From the NCBI RefSeq assembly GCF_036884255.1, contig NZ_CP145605.1:1984001-2048000 (forward strand): a DNA stretch of 64,000 nt, read 5' to 3'. Shown piece by piece: positions 19,333 through 28,825 of this stretch. The translations under genes and the position numbers were made by a program. The notes beneath the pieces were generated by a model. The model made no database searches, had not been told where the DNA came from, and saw nothing but the letters and a program-made list of their open reading frames with translations. The DNA comes from Paenibacillus tundrae (GTDB lineage: Bacteria; Bacillota; Bacilli; Paenibacillales; Paenibacillaceae). Positions within the stretch are counted from its first letter, which is position 1. The number at the start of each line of letters is the position of its first letter.

Positions 19333-19827
19333 ATGTTTCGGAAAATGGTTCGCAAAATCAAAGCGTACTTCTCATTGACACGGACTCTCCGTCTTATGTT
19401 GTGGGAAGCATTCTTCTATCTCGGACTGGCGCGCATTCTCAAAGCAATGCCATTTGCCAAAATTGCTCCAGGGCTCGGCATCCCCATGCATGAGACCCCG
19501 ATGACTGGCCTAAATCGTAGTCAAATCGTCGCCTTACGGAATGTGTCTAAAGCGATTATGTTGGCAAGCAAAATCACACCATGGCAAAGCCGATGTCTCG
19601 TTATGGCTATTGCTGCAATGAAAATGCTAGAACGACGCAACATTAGTAGTACGCTCTATATGGGTACTGCTCGAAATAAAGAAGGGCAGATGATGGCTCA
19701 CGCCTGGCTCAGAAGTGGAAAGCTGATCGTGACTGGAGCTGACACGATGGATCAATACACCGTAGTTGGTGTGTTTGGTAAACAATGTTCAGAGAAGGGA
19801 TCTGGGGAAATTGTCTATGAATCTTGA
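19333..19827 (+). CDS. Lasso leader peptidase (B2, transglutaminase-like)
   Basis: 164 residues. The family core WQSRCLVMAIAAMKML holds the likely catalytic Cys88, AHAWL holds His123, and an Asp near 137 completes the Cys-His-Asp triad. B2 cleaves the leader after the residue following the conserved -2 Thr, freeing the core for cyclisation. It is tightly packed between B1 and the nucleotidyltransferase, overlapping the latter by 11 bases. Confidence 0.93.
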   Translation: MFRKMVRKIKAYFSLTRTLRLMLWEAFFYLGLARILKAMPFAKIAPGLGIPMHETPMTGLNRSQIVALRNVSKAIMLASKITPWQSRCLVMAIAAMKMLERRNISSTLYMGTARNKEGQMMAHAWLRSGKLIVTGADTMDQYTVVGVFGKQCSEKGSGEIVYES

Positions 19828-21004
19828 ATTTGAAGATTATACAACGGGGTTCCCGCAGGAACTCAAGCTGATGTTGTTCATGATCCAGAGTGATCCAACC
19901 TCTCAATCATCAGCACTAGAAGCGATGGCGGAGAACATCGATTGGAATCTATTTATGCGGTTAGTATATCATCATCGGCTGTATTCGGTGCTATATCTAA
20001 AGATCAAACATGGCAATATGTCATTTGTTCCAGCAAACGTTGTGGAAAGTTTCAGGCAGGAGTACACGGCGAATACATTTCGCATGTTACATCTAACAGC
20101 AGAGATGGAGCATGTGTGCGGTGCCTTGGCTGGACAAGGAATTCGGAATATCACGCTGAAGGGACCAGCTCTCGCTCACGATCTGTATGGCGAGATATCC
20201 ATGCGTACATCGAAGGATCTGGATATCCTTATTCCTTTGGAGGATGTAGCAGCCGCAGAAGAAGTGCTAGAGACCCTAGGGTATGTAACGAAGGAAGGCA
20301 CACGTATTACCGCAGTCCAGAGCTGGAAATGGCGAGAACATCATGTGTGTTATATGCATCCGGTCAAACGAACACAGGTAGAGGTGCATTGGCGTCTGAA
20401 TCCAGATTCTGGCAAAGAGTCAGATTTTGAGGTGTTGTGGAAACGAAGCCGATTGAGCCCGTATACTCAAACCCCTGTTCGAATGCTGGAGAGAGAAGAT
20501 CTATGGGTTTACCTGGTGACACATGGTGCAAGACACGGCTGGTTCCGATTACGCTGGCTCTTGGATATTGATCAGATGATCCGTACGATGCCGATGGATA
20601 CAAATCTTCTAACGAAACGTTTGAAAGCAGAGGGACGTATGGCGATTGGAACGCAAGCTCTGCGATTAGTCTCAGCTCTGCTGAATACACCTCTGAACTC
20701 GAGCTATCATTCGCTGTTATCCTTGAATTCCAAGACAGGAGATCGGCTTGCAAGACACGGTGTGCTGTTTATGCATGAGATGGTTGAAAGCCCTGCACAT
20801 GTGAAGAGTTACCAGTCTTATCTGTTTGCACTGAGAAGTCGGAGACAGAAAATGTTTTTTTTCATTGAACGATTGTATCCAAGCACTTGGGATGTGGAAC
20901 AGTTTCCGCTCCCACGTTATTTGCACTTTTTATATTTTCCGTTACGTCCGTTCCTCTGGTTCTGGCGTCGAATGAAAAGGAACACGATGGCGGAAAGGGG
21001 ATAA
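19817..21004 (+). CDS. Nucleotidyltransferase family protein of the lasso cluster
   Basis: About 395 residues from the ATG at 19817, inside the end of B2, with GGGGAA upstream. It matches the NTP_transf_5 type: LKGPALAHDLYGEI followed by the metal-binding SKDLDILIP (Asp134 and Asp136). Such genes recur beside kinase-bearing lasso clusters of Bacillales. In the pseudomycoidin cluster the homologue is linked to addition of sugar to the phosphorylated peptide, so a second tailoring step on the phosphate is plausible here. The reaction is inferred from that precedent. Confidence 0.85.
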   Translation: MNLEFEDYTTGFPQELKLMLFMIQSDPTSQSSALEAMAENIDWNLFMRLVYHHRLYSVLYLKIKHGNMSFVPANVVESFRQEYTANTFRMLHLTAEMEHVCGALAGQGIRNITLKGPALAHDLYGEISMRTSKDLDILIPLEDVAAAEEVLETLGYVTKEGTRITAVQSWKWREHHVCYMHPVKRTQVEVHWRLNPDSGKESDFEVLWKRSRLSPYTQTPVRMLEREDLWVYLVTHGARHGWFRLRWLLDIDQMIRTMPMDTNLLTKRLKAEGRMAIGTQALRLVSALLNTPLNSSYHSLLSLNSKTGDRLARHGVLFMHEMVESPAHVKSYQSYLFALRSRRQKMFFFIERLYPSTWDVEQFPLPRYLHFLYFPLRPFLWFWRRMKRNTMAERG

Positions 21005-21008
21005 CACG

Positions 21009-22925
21009 ATGCTCTCAGAACTTCAATTTTATATGCGTAAATTACGTAGTGTAACTGGACCGGTACTCTATTGGAATCTACTAGGGATGATCAGTATCAG
21101 CTTGATGGAAGGCATCGGCATTTATATGTTAGTTCCGATGTTGAGCTTAATTGGAGTGTTCCAGCTGAACTCGGCCGGGATTCAGATCCCGTGGATCTCT
21201 GATGCCTTAAGTGGGTTATCTCAGAACAATCAGTTGCTCCTGGTACTTATAACTTTTGTTGTTATCCTCTCAGGTCAGGCATGGTTGCAACGTCTGCAGA
21301 CGATTCGAAACACCAAAATCCAGCAGCAGTTTATACGGACACTACGCCTAGAAACCTATCGTTCAATCCTCGCGGCGGGCTGGCCTTTTTTTCTCCGAAA
21401 AAGAAAATCCGATTTTAACCATATATTAACGACTGAACTGGCACGGGTTAGCCAAGGTACGAATATTATGCTGCAAATGGCGGCCTCGTTAATCTTTACG
21501 GGTATTCAGATCGGTCTTGCTTTCTGGTTATCAGCCAAACTAACCACACTCGTACTGGTTTGTGGATTAGTGCTGTTCTTCGTTCTAAGGAAGTTCGTCA
21601 AACGTGCTAAGCAAATCGGAGATCAGACATCTGAATTCTCGCAACATTATTACCACGGGTTAACAGAACATTTTAACGGGATAAAAGATATCAAAAGTAA
21701 CATGCTCGAAAGTTCTCATATTCATTGGTTTGACGGCATGTGCAAACGAATCGAACGTAATGTTATCCAGTTTAGCAAGCTTAATAGTGGAACACAGTTC
21801 ATCCACAAGGTATCTTCAGCCGTCATTATTGCTGCGTTTATCTATCTCTCGATGCGTGTCCTAAATGTGCCCCCAGCAAGTTTGCTGCTTATTATTCTTA
21901 TTTTCTCCCGTTTGTGGCCGAGATTCACTTCCATTCAGTCTAACCTGGAGTATATCAGCTCCATGCTGCCCGCTTTTCGGATTGTTCGTGAGCTACAGCT
22001 GGAAACGGAGAAAAGTCGTGAAATACATAATACCCTCACAGGTGCGGCATATCAGCCTGATTCTGATCCGTCTAGTCCTGGTCCGCGTTCCATGCGGATG
22101 AAAGCGAAATCCCAAGCCCAGGCTCAAGTGAGCACGAGTGGTATGGTGGAGGATATGCGTCCCATTCAGCCCTTGGAATTACTGCGCTCCATTAGCTGTG
22201 AGTATGTGAATTATCGTTATGAGGGAAGTAATACGTATGCTCTTCGTGAGGCGAATGTCACAATCCCGGCCAAAGGCATGACGGCTATTGTAGGTAAATC
22301 CGGTGCGGGAAAAAGTACCCTGATCGATCTTATTATGGGTCTGATACGACCGGAGAGTGGTCAGATTCTTATTGATGGTGAACCTCTCACCGAAAGCTCA
22401 TTGCTGGCTTGGCGAAGCTCCATTGGGTATGTGCCCCAAGATCCATTTTTGTTTCATACGAGCATTCGTGAAAACTTGCGTTTGGTTGACCCAGATGCCA
22501 GCGAAGAACAGATGTGGCAAGCGTTACAGTTTTCGTCCTCGGCGTCCTTTGTACGCAAATTGCCACAGGGTCTAGATACCGTTATTGGTGATCGTGGCAT
22601 AAGGTTATCCGGTGGTGAACGTCAACGGTTAGTGCTTGCACGTGTGATGTTGCGCAATCCTTCCGTGCTGGTATTAGATGAAGCGACAAGTGCATTAGAC
22701 AGTGAAAATGAACAACATATTCATGAAGCGCTCGAACGCTTAAGAGGGCATGTAACGATCATTGTTATTGCCCATCGCTTGTCTACTATTCGTACAGCCG
22801 ATCGTGTCATTGTCCTGGATGAAGGCCAGGTTATTCAGCAGGGCGGTTACCAGCAGCTGTCCACCGATCCTATTGGAACCTTCAGTAAGTTGCTCAATAT
22901 GCAGGCAGGCGTAGTAGGTCAGTAG
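21009..22925 (+). CDS. ABC transporter (fused membrane and ATPase), lasso exporter D
   Basis: 638 residues. The N-terminal exporter membrane domain (about 1-320, six segments) is joined by a polar linker (about 335-385, rich in Ser, Gln and Ala) to the ATPase domain. The ATPase has Walker A GKSGAGKST, signature LSGGERQR, Walker B VLVLDEATSALD and the H-loop AHR. Lasso D proteins export the mature peptide and give self-immunity. It begins five bases after the nucleotidyltransferase gene and is the last plus-strand gene of the cluster. Confidence 0.93.
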   Translation: MLSELQFYMRKLRSVTGPVLYWNLLGMISISLMEGIGIYMLVPMLSLIGVFQLNSAGIQIPWISDALSGLSQNNQLLLVLITFVVILSGQAWLQRLQTIRNTKIQQQFIRTLRLETYRSILAAGWPFFLRKRKSDFNHILTTELARVSQGTNIMLQMAASLIFTGIQIGLAFWLSAKLTTLVLVCGLVLFFVLRKFVKRAKQIGDQTSEFSQHYYHGLTEHFNGIKDIKSNMLESSHIHWFDGMCKRIERNVIQFSKLNSGTQFIHKVSSAVIIAAFIYLSMRVLNVPPASLLLIILIFSRLWPRFTSIQSNLEYISSMLPAFRIVRELQLETEKSREIHNTLTGAAYQPDSDPSSPGPRSMRMKAKSQAQAQVSTSGMVEDMRPIQPLELLRSISCEYVNYRYEGSNTYALREANVTIPAKGMTAIVGKSGAGKSTLIDLIMGLIRPESGQILIDGEPLTESSLLAWRSSIGYVPQDPFLFHTSIRENLRLVDPDASEEQMWQALQFSSSASFVRKLPQGLDTVIGDRGIRLSGGERQRLVLARVMLRNPSVLVLDEATSALDSENEQHIHEALERLRGHVTIIVIAHRLSTIRTADRVIVLDEGQVIQQGGYQQLSTDPIGTFSKLLNMQAGVVGQ

Positions 22926-22982
22926 GAGTAGAGCAATAGGTGTTGAGTGATGTAAGCATTATTTCATGTTGTGCATGATAAA

Positions 22983-23007
22983 GAGGCGCAGACTATAGCT
23001 GCGCCTC
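22983..23007. terminator. Hairpin terminator between exporter and convergent cysC
   Basis: Nine-base perfect arms GAGGCGCAG/CTGCGCCTC. T-richness follows on both strands but weakly (ATATCTTT on plus, TTTATC on minus), so it may be bidirectional. Confidence 0.65.
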
Positions 23008-23094
23008 ATATCTTTAACATACGTCTGCGAACTGACAGTTACAGCCTCATACCTTCTACCTTCAAACTTTGAACATGAAAACTGCCGTAAGAGC

Positions 23095-23733
23095 TTATCC
23101 GATCCGGTTCGTGGTTGTAGACAGGGGAAGTTGTAGAGAATCGGTCTGCTCTAGATGCCTTACGATCTCAGCTACAGCTTCGTCCAAAGAGAGCAGTTCC
23201 GTATCGATAATGAGCGAAGGTTCCTCAGGAATATCATAAGGTGCGGAGATCCCAGTGAAATGTAGGATATCCCCGTTACGAGCTTTCTTGTATAAACCTT
23301 TTGGATCACGCCGCTCACATTCTTCAATAGAACAACGAACATAGATTTCAATAAAGTCACCAGGCTCGAATAACTGCTTGACCATTTCGCGATCCTCTGC
23401 GTGAGGAGAAATAAAAGCTGAGAGAACAATTAATCCAGCATCCACCATCAGTTTAGATACTTCACCAATACGGCGTAGGTTCTCTTGACGATCGGTGGCG
23501 GTAAAGCCAAGATCCCGATTAAGTCCATGACGCACATTGTCCCCGTCCAGCACATAACAACGTATTCCTGCGTCATATAGATGCTTCTCTAACGCAAAGG
23601 CAAGGGAGGACTTCCCTGCACCGGAAAGACCTGTGAACCACAGTGTACGGCTGCGATGACCATTGCGAATCTCGCGCTCTTGTCGATCTAAGCTGGATTG
23701 TTGCCAGGTAATGTTACGTTCTTCTCTCGTCAC
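23095..23733 (-). CDS. cysC: Adenylylsulfate (APS) kinase
   Basis: 212 residues. Walker A GLSGAGKS (35-42) and the family motifs DGDNVRHGLN, GFTATDRQENLRRIGEV and AFISPHAEDRE are present. CysC phosphorylates APS to PAPS, the sulfate donor. No ATP sulfurylase or PAPS reductase lies nearby. This lone cysC faces a lasso cluster whose first gene is a sulfotransferase, which suggests it supplies PAPS for peptide sulfation rather than cysteine synthesis. It is on the opposite strand and so under separate control, with the promoter in the short gap before 23902. Confidence 0.95.
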   Translation of the reverse strand: MTREERNITWQQSSLDRQEREIRNGHRSRTLWFTGLSGAGKSSLAFALEKHLYDAGIRCYVLDGDNVRHGLNRDLGFTATDRQENLRRIGEVSKLMVDAGLIVLSAFISPHAEDREMVKQLFEPGDFIEIYVRCSIEECERRDPKGLYKKARNGDILHFTGISAPYDIPEEPSLIIDTELLSLDEAVAEIVRHLEQTDSLQLPLSTTTNRIG

Positions 23734-23901
23734 AGATATCCGCCTCTTCCTATGTAGTATATGTATAATATTTTAACATCTTTTCAAGATTGTAGCATCA
23801 AATTATACCTATCAATCATAGGCTATGTAAGGTATTTATTCTCAATTAAGAACCGATTTCTGCATCATAATATGGTATGGAATGGAGAGATCATAGGGAG
23901 C

Positions 23902-25131
23902 ATGTTAAGTTCAATTTTGATCGCGCTGCAGGTCGTCATTTTAATCTGGTTTGGGTACTGGTTTATCATATCGTTGTTTGGATTCGGCAAAGCGAAACCG
24001 ATGGAAATGCGTGCTCCTAAGAGTCGGTTCTTGCTGCTTGTTCCTGCTCATAACGAGGAGGTTGTCATTGGAGATCTACTAGACAATCTGAAGATGATTG
24101 ATTATCCAGCGGAGTTGTTCGATATTTGTCTCATTGCCGATAATTGCTCTGATCGCACCGCCGATATTGGTCGTGAAAAGGAAGTCATTGTACTGGAACA
24201 CTATTATATGCCTGGTGAACCTAAAGGCAAGCCGTATGCGATGAAATATGCACTAGATATGATCGACCTTGATGATTATGAAGGAATTTGCGTTTTCGAT
24301 GCAGATAACTTGGTAACTCCGAACTATCTCAAAGAAATGAATAACCATCTCATCGCAGGCCATCGGATCATTCAATGTTATTTGGATACGAAGAATCCCA
24401 AGGATAATTTTATCACGATGTCTTATGCAACCAGCTATTATATGATGAACCGCTCGTGGCAATTAGCCAAATCTCGATTGGGGCTCGGAAATGCAATTGG
24501 TGGCACAGGATTCTGCGTGGAACGCCAATTGTTTAACGAGATTGGTTGGACTGCGCGCAGCTTAACCGAAGATTTAGAGTTCACCATGCAGGCATTGTTG
24601 AAAGGCGTTAAAACCCATTGGTCTCATTACGCCAAAGTGTATGACGAGAAACCAACGAATTTCTGGTTCAGCTGTGTTCAGCGTTTACGTTGGGCTAGGG
24701 GGCATTGGGACGTATGTTTCAAATATGCTTTTCCACTGATCTGGAGAGGCATCACGAAGCGTGATATGTCAGCGATTGATGGGGCGATGTATCTTCTTAA
24801 CCCAGGGAAAGTAGTTGTCGCTACAGCAATGAGTATGATGTTTTATATATCACTGGTATTTGGAAACCAATTGTATGATCCATTTGTGCCGATGTGGTTA
24901 TATGGAGCGATGATTCTATTTAATGTAGTGTATATTGGTATTGCGCTCCGAGATGCATCTCACAAGATCAATCTTTTCAAATCTTATGCAAGCCTGCTCT
25001 TCATTAGTTATTCCTACATTCCATTATTTATGTGGGCGTTGGTTACTTTTACGAAGCGTGTATGGATTAGAACAGAGCATACCAAGAGTACAAGTTTACA
25101 AGAGGTGGAGAAAGCTCAGGCCAGCGCCTAG
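23902..25131 (+). CDS. Membrane glycosyltransferase family 2
   Basis: About 409 residues from the ATG at 23902, chosen because GGAGAG lies upstream; a reading from 23761 would run through the cysC promoter region. One N-terminal membrane segment precedes a GT2 catalytic domain with LVPAHNEEVVI, FDADNL (DxD), TEDLEF and the QRLRWARG motif of processive beta-glycosyltransferases. Three or so membrane segments follow at the C terminus. It probably builds or transfers a beta-linked sugar polymer or lipid-linked sugar. Divergent from cysC; a role in lasso glycosylation is possible but unsupported. Confidence 0.88.
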   Translation: MLSSILIALQVVILIWFGYWFIISLFGFGKAKPMEMRAPKSRFLLLVPAHNEEVVIGDLLDNLKMIDYPAELFDICLIADNCSDRTADIGREKEVIVLEHYYMPGEPKGKPYAMKYALDMIDLDDYEGICVFDADNLVTPNYLKEMNNHLIAGHRIIQCYLDTKNPKDNFITMSYATSYYMMNRSWQLAKSRLGLGNAIGGTGFCVERQLFNEIGWTARSLTEDLEFTMQALLKGVKTHWSHYAKVYDEKPTNFWFSCVQRLRWARGHWDVCFKYAFPLIWRGITKRDMSAIDGAMYLLNPGKVVVATAMSMMFYISLVFGNQLYDPFVPMWLYGAMILFNVVYIGIALRDASHKINLFKSYASLLFISYSYIPLFMWALVTFTKRVWIRTEHTKSTSLQEVEKAQASA

Positions 25132-25141
25132 TTAACGAAGA

Positions 25142-25181
25142 AGAGTCATCGGAATCTCAGGCTCCGAGGGACTCTTTTTTT
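25142..25181 (+). terminator. Rho-independent terminator after GT2 gene
   Basis: AGAGTC pairs with GGACTCT and CGGA with TCCG, followed by TTTTTTT. A TGGTATACT extended -10 just after may start transcription of the next gene. Confidence 0.8.
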
Positions 25182-25261
25182 GGTATACTATATGAGGTTG
25201 AATCGAATCAAATCGAATTGAAGGCACAGAGCAGTGACAGCTTAGTTGGAGGTTTCTTTGT

Positions 25262-26068
25262 ATGAAAGTAAGTATTACGACATGGCATTCTCAGCAAAAT
25301 CAAGAAACCTATATGCAGACCGTTCCGATCAAGCGAGGCTTATTATTCTATTTGGCACATACATACGAAACTTCCCATACATCAGGGCCATATGCTTTTG
25401 TCATGCAGATCAAACAGATGCAAAAGCTGCAAAGATTGTTAACCCCAAAAATGATCGATGGGAGGACGCTCTCTACTTCCATACGTATAAAGTGCAGTGA
25501 TGGCGTTAAACGCAAATTAGCAATTCGGAAATTCGGACAAGATCACCTTGGAATTGGATTGCATATGGATGAGTATACATTTCTGACAAATGGAGAAGAT
25601 CTAAATTCAATTCTTAGCGTCATTAGGGATCAATTGTCTCGGTTAAGTGTACGAGAAGATGAAGACTATAGCTGCCAAGAACGTGTTACGTTATACTCTG
25701 CGCAATCAACAACACAGTTTGAGTATGAAATGATAGACCGCCGCTTCCGTATCGTCATGATGCAGAAACAGTTGATAGAGGGTAAGGTGCGCGGGGGAGC
25801 CATATATGAATTTTACCTCGATATTCAAGTGTTACTTCAGTTGCAAGCTTGGATGAAGCACATGTCCTCTCATTCTCTCATAGAAGATACATTAACGATT
25901 ACATTATCGGGTGCAATGGACATAGACCTCAAGGTGACGCGTTCTGAAAGGGGAGTTCAATTGGACATGATCAAAAAAGACGTTAAACAATGCAGGTTCT
26001 CATTACTCCCCGGTGAAGAAATTCAACAATTTGTCCAGTACATTCATGAAGCTATATACTGTTACTAA
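25262..26068 (+). CDS. Hypothetical protein, 268 residues
   Basis: Not recognised. The protein is soluble, has no signal peptide or membrane helix, and is rich in beta-strand-like stretches with charged residues. It contains two somewhat similar halves that each discuss a string such as HMDEYTFL or YEFYLDIQ, but no catalytic motif stands out. The RBS GGAGG lies just before the ATG. It stands alone between a terminator and a deacetylase gene. Confidence 0.75.
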   Translation: MKVSITTWHSQQNQETYMQTVPIKRGLLFYLAHTYETSHTSGPYAFVMQIKQMQKLQRLLTPKMIDGRTLSTSIRIKCSDGVKRKLAIRKFGQDHLGIGLHMDEYTFLTNGEDLNSILSVIRDQLSRLSVREDEDYSCQERVTLYSAQSTTQFEYEMIDRRFRIVMMQKQLIEGKVRGGAIYEFYLDIQVLLQLQAWMKHMSSHSLIEDTLTITLSGAMDIDLKVTRSERGVQLDMIKKDVKQCRFSLLPGEEIQQFVQYIHEAIYCY

Positions 26069-26161
26069 GAAACCAAAATACATATATTTGCTGTCCCTAA
26101 GGCATATTACCTGTAGGTGTTTGTATTAAATAAACAATACTCAGGAACAGGGGCGAGTTGG

Positions 26162-26941
26162 ATGAAGCGATTGGTGCTTTACGTGCTGTTAGCGATAGTA
26201 GCAACCTGCACGCTGCCGGCACAGATTGAAGCATCGCCGGTGACCGGAGCATATCATTTCGGGTTCAAAAAAAGTCAAAATGGACAGTTACCTTCAATTG
26301 ATCAGGAAGGGTTTAAGGCGATTCTAGAGCAAAATGATGCCATTTTCTTGGGAGATACGAAGCAAAAAGAATTGTACCTCACGTTTGATAACGGATATGA
26401 AAATGGGTTTACACCTGCGATTCTGGATGTGCTTCGTGACAAGAAGGTGCCTGCGGCTTTCTTTGTTACAGGACATTATCTGAAGGATCAACCGGAGCTG
26501 GTAAAACGAATGGCGGCTGAAGGCCATGTGGTCGGCAACCATTCCTGGAGCCATCCGGACATGACTAGAATCTCGAATGACAAGATCCGAACAGAGCTGG
26601 ATCAGGTCAAGACTGAAATCAATCGATTAACGGGACAACAGGTGAGTTTTTTACGTCCGCCACGAGGTATTTTTAACAATCGTACGCTTGCAGAAAGTCA
26701 TGCACAGGGATATGTGAATGTATTCTGGTCTGTGGCGTATAAAGACTGGGATACTAATGTACAACGTGGGGCGGATTACGCACGTCAGCAGGTGCTGAAA
26801 CAGCTGCATCCAGGTGCGGTTATTCTGTTACACTCGGTTTCCAAAGATAACACAGAAGCACTCGGTTCCATTATTGATGAAGCGCGTCGGCAAGGATATG
26901 TGTTTAAACACTTGGATGATCTCAAAACAAAAAGCTACTAA
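26162..26941 (+). CDS. Polysaccharide deacetylase, PdaA-like
   Basis: About 259 residues from the ATG at 26162 (MKRLVLYVLLAIVATCT signal peptide, cut near IEASP). The NodB-type domain shows TFDNGYENGF (motif 1, with Asp), NHSWSHPDM (zinc-binding His pair), RPPRGIFN (motif 3) and ILLHSVS (motif 5). The FDNGYE version and the YHFGFKKS N-terminal region are those of PdaA/PdaB-type enzymes that remove acetyl from muramic acid in making spore-cortex delta-lactam. Acts outside the membrane. Confidence 0.9.
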   Translation: MKRLVLYVLLAIVATCTLPAQIEASPVTGAYHFGFKKSQNGQLPSIDQEGFKAILEQNDAIFLGDTKQKELYLTFDNGYENGFTPAILDVLRDKKVPAAFFVTGHYLKDQPELVKRMAAEGHVVGNHSWSHPDMTRISNDKIRTELDQVKTEINRLTGQQVSFLRPPRGIFNNRTLAESHAQGYVNVFWSVAYKDWDTNVQRGADYARQQVLKQLHPGAVILLHSVSKDNTEALGSIIDEARRQGYVFKHLDDLKTKSY

Positions 26942-27056
26942 TGAAGTTTAGTGACAGGTTGAAACAGGATCAACTGTTGTTTTGAGGATATTTTGACGTT
27001 GAGATAAATTGCATCAAAATTAGGAATTTAGAAAAATATTATCTGCTTGAATACAG

Positions 27057-27096
27057 AAGGGCATCCTCAGCTATAACTAAGGATGCCCTTTACTTT
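27057..27096. terminator. Bidirectional terminator between convergent genes
   Basis: An 11-bp perfect stem AAGGGCATCCT/AGGATGCCCTT, with T-rich tail on plus (TACTTTG) and TTCTGTATT on minus. Confidence 0.75.
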
Positions 27097-27155
27097 GTAA
27101 ATATAAAATCGTTATAGAAGCAGCTCCACATCATCTGGAATGTGACATTCAGATG

Positions 27156-28004
27156 TTACAATGCGGTATTATAAATAATACCGATCGTTTTGGGACCACA
27201 GTGACTACAGATCACACATCCTGCGGTAGCTAGCTCTACACGAGCGCCTGTCTCTTCTTGAAGTGACTTTTGCAAATCAAGCGCATCTTCCTCTGCCATC
27301 GTATGCACTACGATAATCAGATCCTTATCGATCTGCTCCTTATTGCTTAATGTGTTCTGCAGCATTTGCTCCAGAGCCTTTTCGCGTTTGCCGCGAACTT
27401 TGTAAGCGGGAGCCATTTTACCATCTGTAACTCGAATCACGGGGCGGATTTTCAGCAGGCTGCCAATTAGATTTTGCATGCCAGAGCATCGACCGCCTTT
27501 ATGTAAATACTCCAGCGTATCAATGACGAATTCAGTCCGCACATTGGGTTTGAGGGCTTCGATTAAATGTGTGATCTCTGATAAGGTTTGACCATTCTGC
27601 GCTGCATGAACTGCTTTCATGACAAGCAGTCCAATTCCGGATGAGAGATTCAAGGAATCTATAACGGAAATTCGCCCTTCTGGGAATTCAGAGCTGGCGA
27701 GCAGGGCATTTTGATATGTAGAAGAAAGTTCAGAGGATAAACTGATATATAGGATATCATCCCCTTGGTCTATGTATGGCTGGAATGCCGTCATGAAATC
27801 CGCTGGAGAAGGCGCAGCTGTTTTGGGGAGACGACCATCCCTACTTACGCGCTCATATAGCTGCTCCGGTTTAATCTCAACACCGTCTTTCAATGATTCC
27901 TCGCCAAATACAACATAGAGCGGAATAATTCCAACGTCATACGTTTGAATCCACGATGGGGTCAGATCACTGGTGCTGTCTGTAAAAATTTTGATTCGTG
28001 ACAT
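27156..28004 (-). CDS. DegV family (fatty-acid-binding EDD fold) protein
   Basis: About 282 residues from the ATG at 28004, preceded by AAAGGAGATC; a longer reading from 28049 has no RBS. It shows IFTDSTSDL at the start, the TAAPSPADF loop, LSSELSSTYQNA, and SLNLSSGIGL, all typical of DegV proteins. The family binds long-chain fatty acids, some acting as FakB subunits that present the acid to the FakA kinase. No fakA is adjacent. Confidence 0.93.
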   Translation of the reverse strand: MSRIKIFTDSTSDLTPSWIQTYDVGIIPLYVVFGEESLKDGVEIKPEQLYERVSRDGRLPKTAAPSPADFMTAFQPYIDQGDDILYISLSSELSSTYQNALLASSEFPEGRISVIDSLNLSSGIGLLVMKAVHAAQNGQTLSEITHLIEALKPNVRTEFVIDTLEYLHKGGRCSGMQNLIGSLLKIRPVIRVTDGKMAPAYKVRGKREKALEQMLQNTLSNKEQIDKDLIIVVHTMAEEDALDLQKSLQEETGARVELATAGCVICSHCGPKTIGIIYNTAL

Positions 28005-28105
28005 GTTGATCTCCTTTGGATATGATAATTTGAATAAAAAGTATGTCATATGTTTGACGTTTGCAACGTATATGTTGCTGCTTCGTGCGACACCGTGTTG
28101 CCTGA

Positions 28106-28531
28106 TTACGCCATGAACATCCCCGCTAGAATCAGTCCGGCAAATGCCAAAATCAAGATACCATTAAGAATCGTCCCGATAATGGCGAAGATTTTCTTCC
28201 GATTTTTGAGCACAAGCCCAATGACACCAACGATAAGCCCAGCCAAATTCAGGACGAGACAAACTAGGATGGATAGCGAAGCTAGAATGACCGCAGGATG
28301 CAGAGCAATTTCCTCAACGTTCGCAGGTGTGAACGAATCCAGTGAGCTAGTCAGAGCCATCGCAGCAAAGAAGAACGTTAAAATATAAGCAAACAGAGCG
28401 ACTAATCCAAGAATAAAGCTAGCAATACCAGGGCCAGATTGTTTCAATCGGATATTGTTCGGTTCTTCTGGATACGGCGTGAACGAGTTGTTATCGTATG
28501 AATGTGGTTCATTCAGATGGTTATTATTCAT
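28106..28531 (-). CDS. DUF4190-type small membrane protein
   Basis: 141 residues. A polar Asn-rich N-terminal 35 residues is followed by GIASFILGLVALFAYILTF and two further hydrophobic stretches, with GLIVGVIGLVLKNRKK between, as in DUF4190 proteins. Function unknown. It has a good upstream RBS (AAGGAGGGAAATC). It is separately transcribed from degV, about 100 bases away. Confidence 0.8.
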   Translation of the reverse strand: MNNNHLNEPHSYDNNSFTPYPEEPNNIRLKQSGPGIASFILGLVALFAYILTFFFAAMALTSSLDSFTPANVEEIALHPAVILASLSILVCLVLNLAGLIVGVIGLVLKNRKKIFAIIGTILNGILILAFAGLILAGMFMA

Positions 28532-28825
28532 ATTATATGATTTCCCTCCTTATCCTGCTGATTAGGTAATGCATGTTATTACCCTTATTTAAACGTAGTG
28601 ATTCTTGAGTTGGTTTCAAAAACACACCTTTTTACTTTTCCATAAAAGTCGATAAAAATCAAGATATCTCAGCACTTTCGCTATTGTTTTCGAGTGAATG
28701 TATACTTTATAACAACCAAAGTAGGCGAGTACGTTCAGTTATTGAGCTAACTGGCAAACGATAGTGAAATTCGGTTACAATAAAACATAGTGCAAACTAT
28801 GAACTTAAAGGGGAGATAGAGGGAA

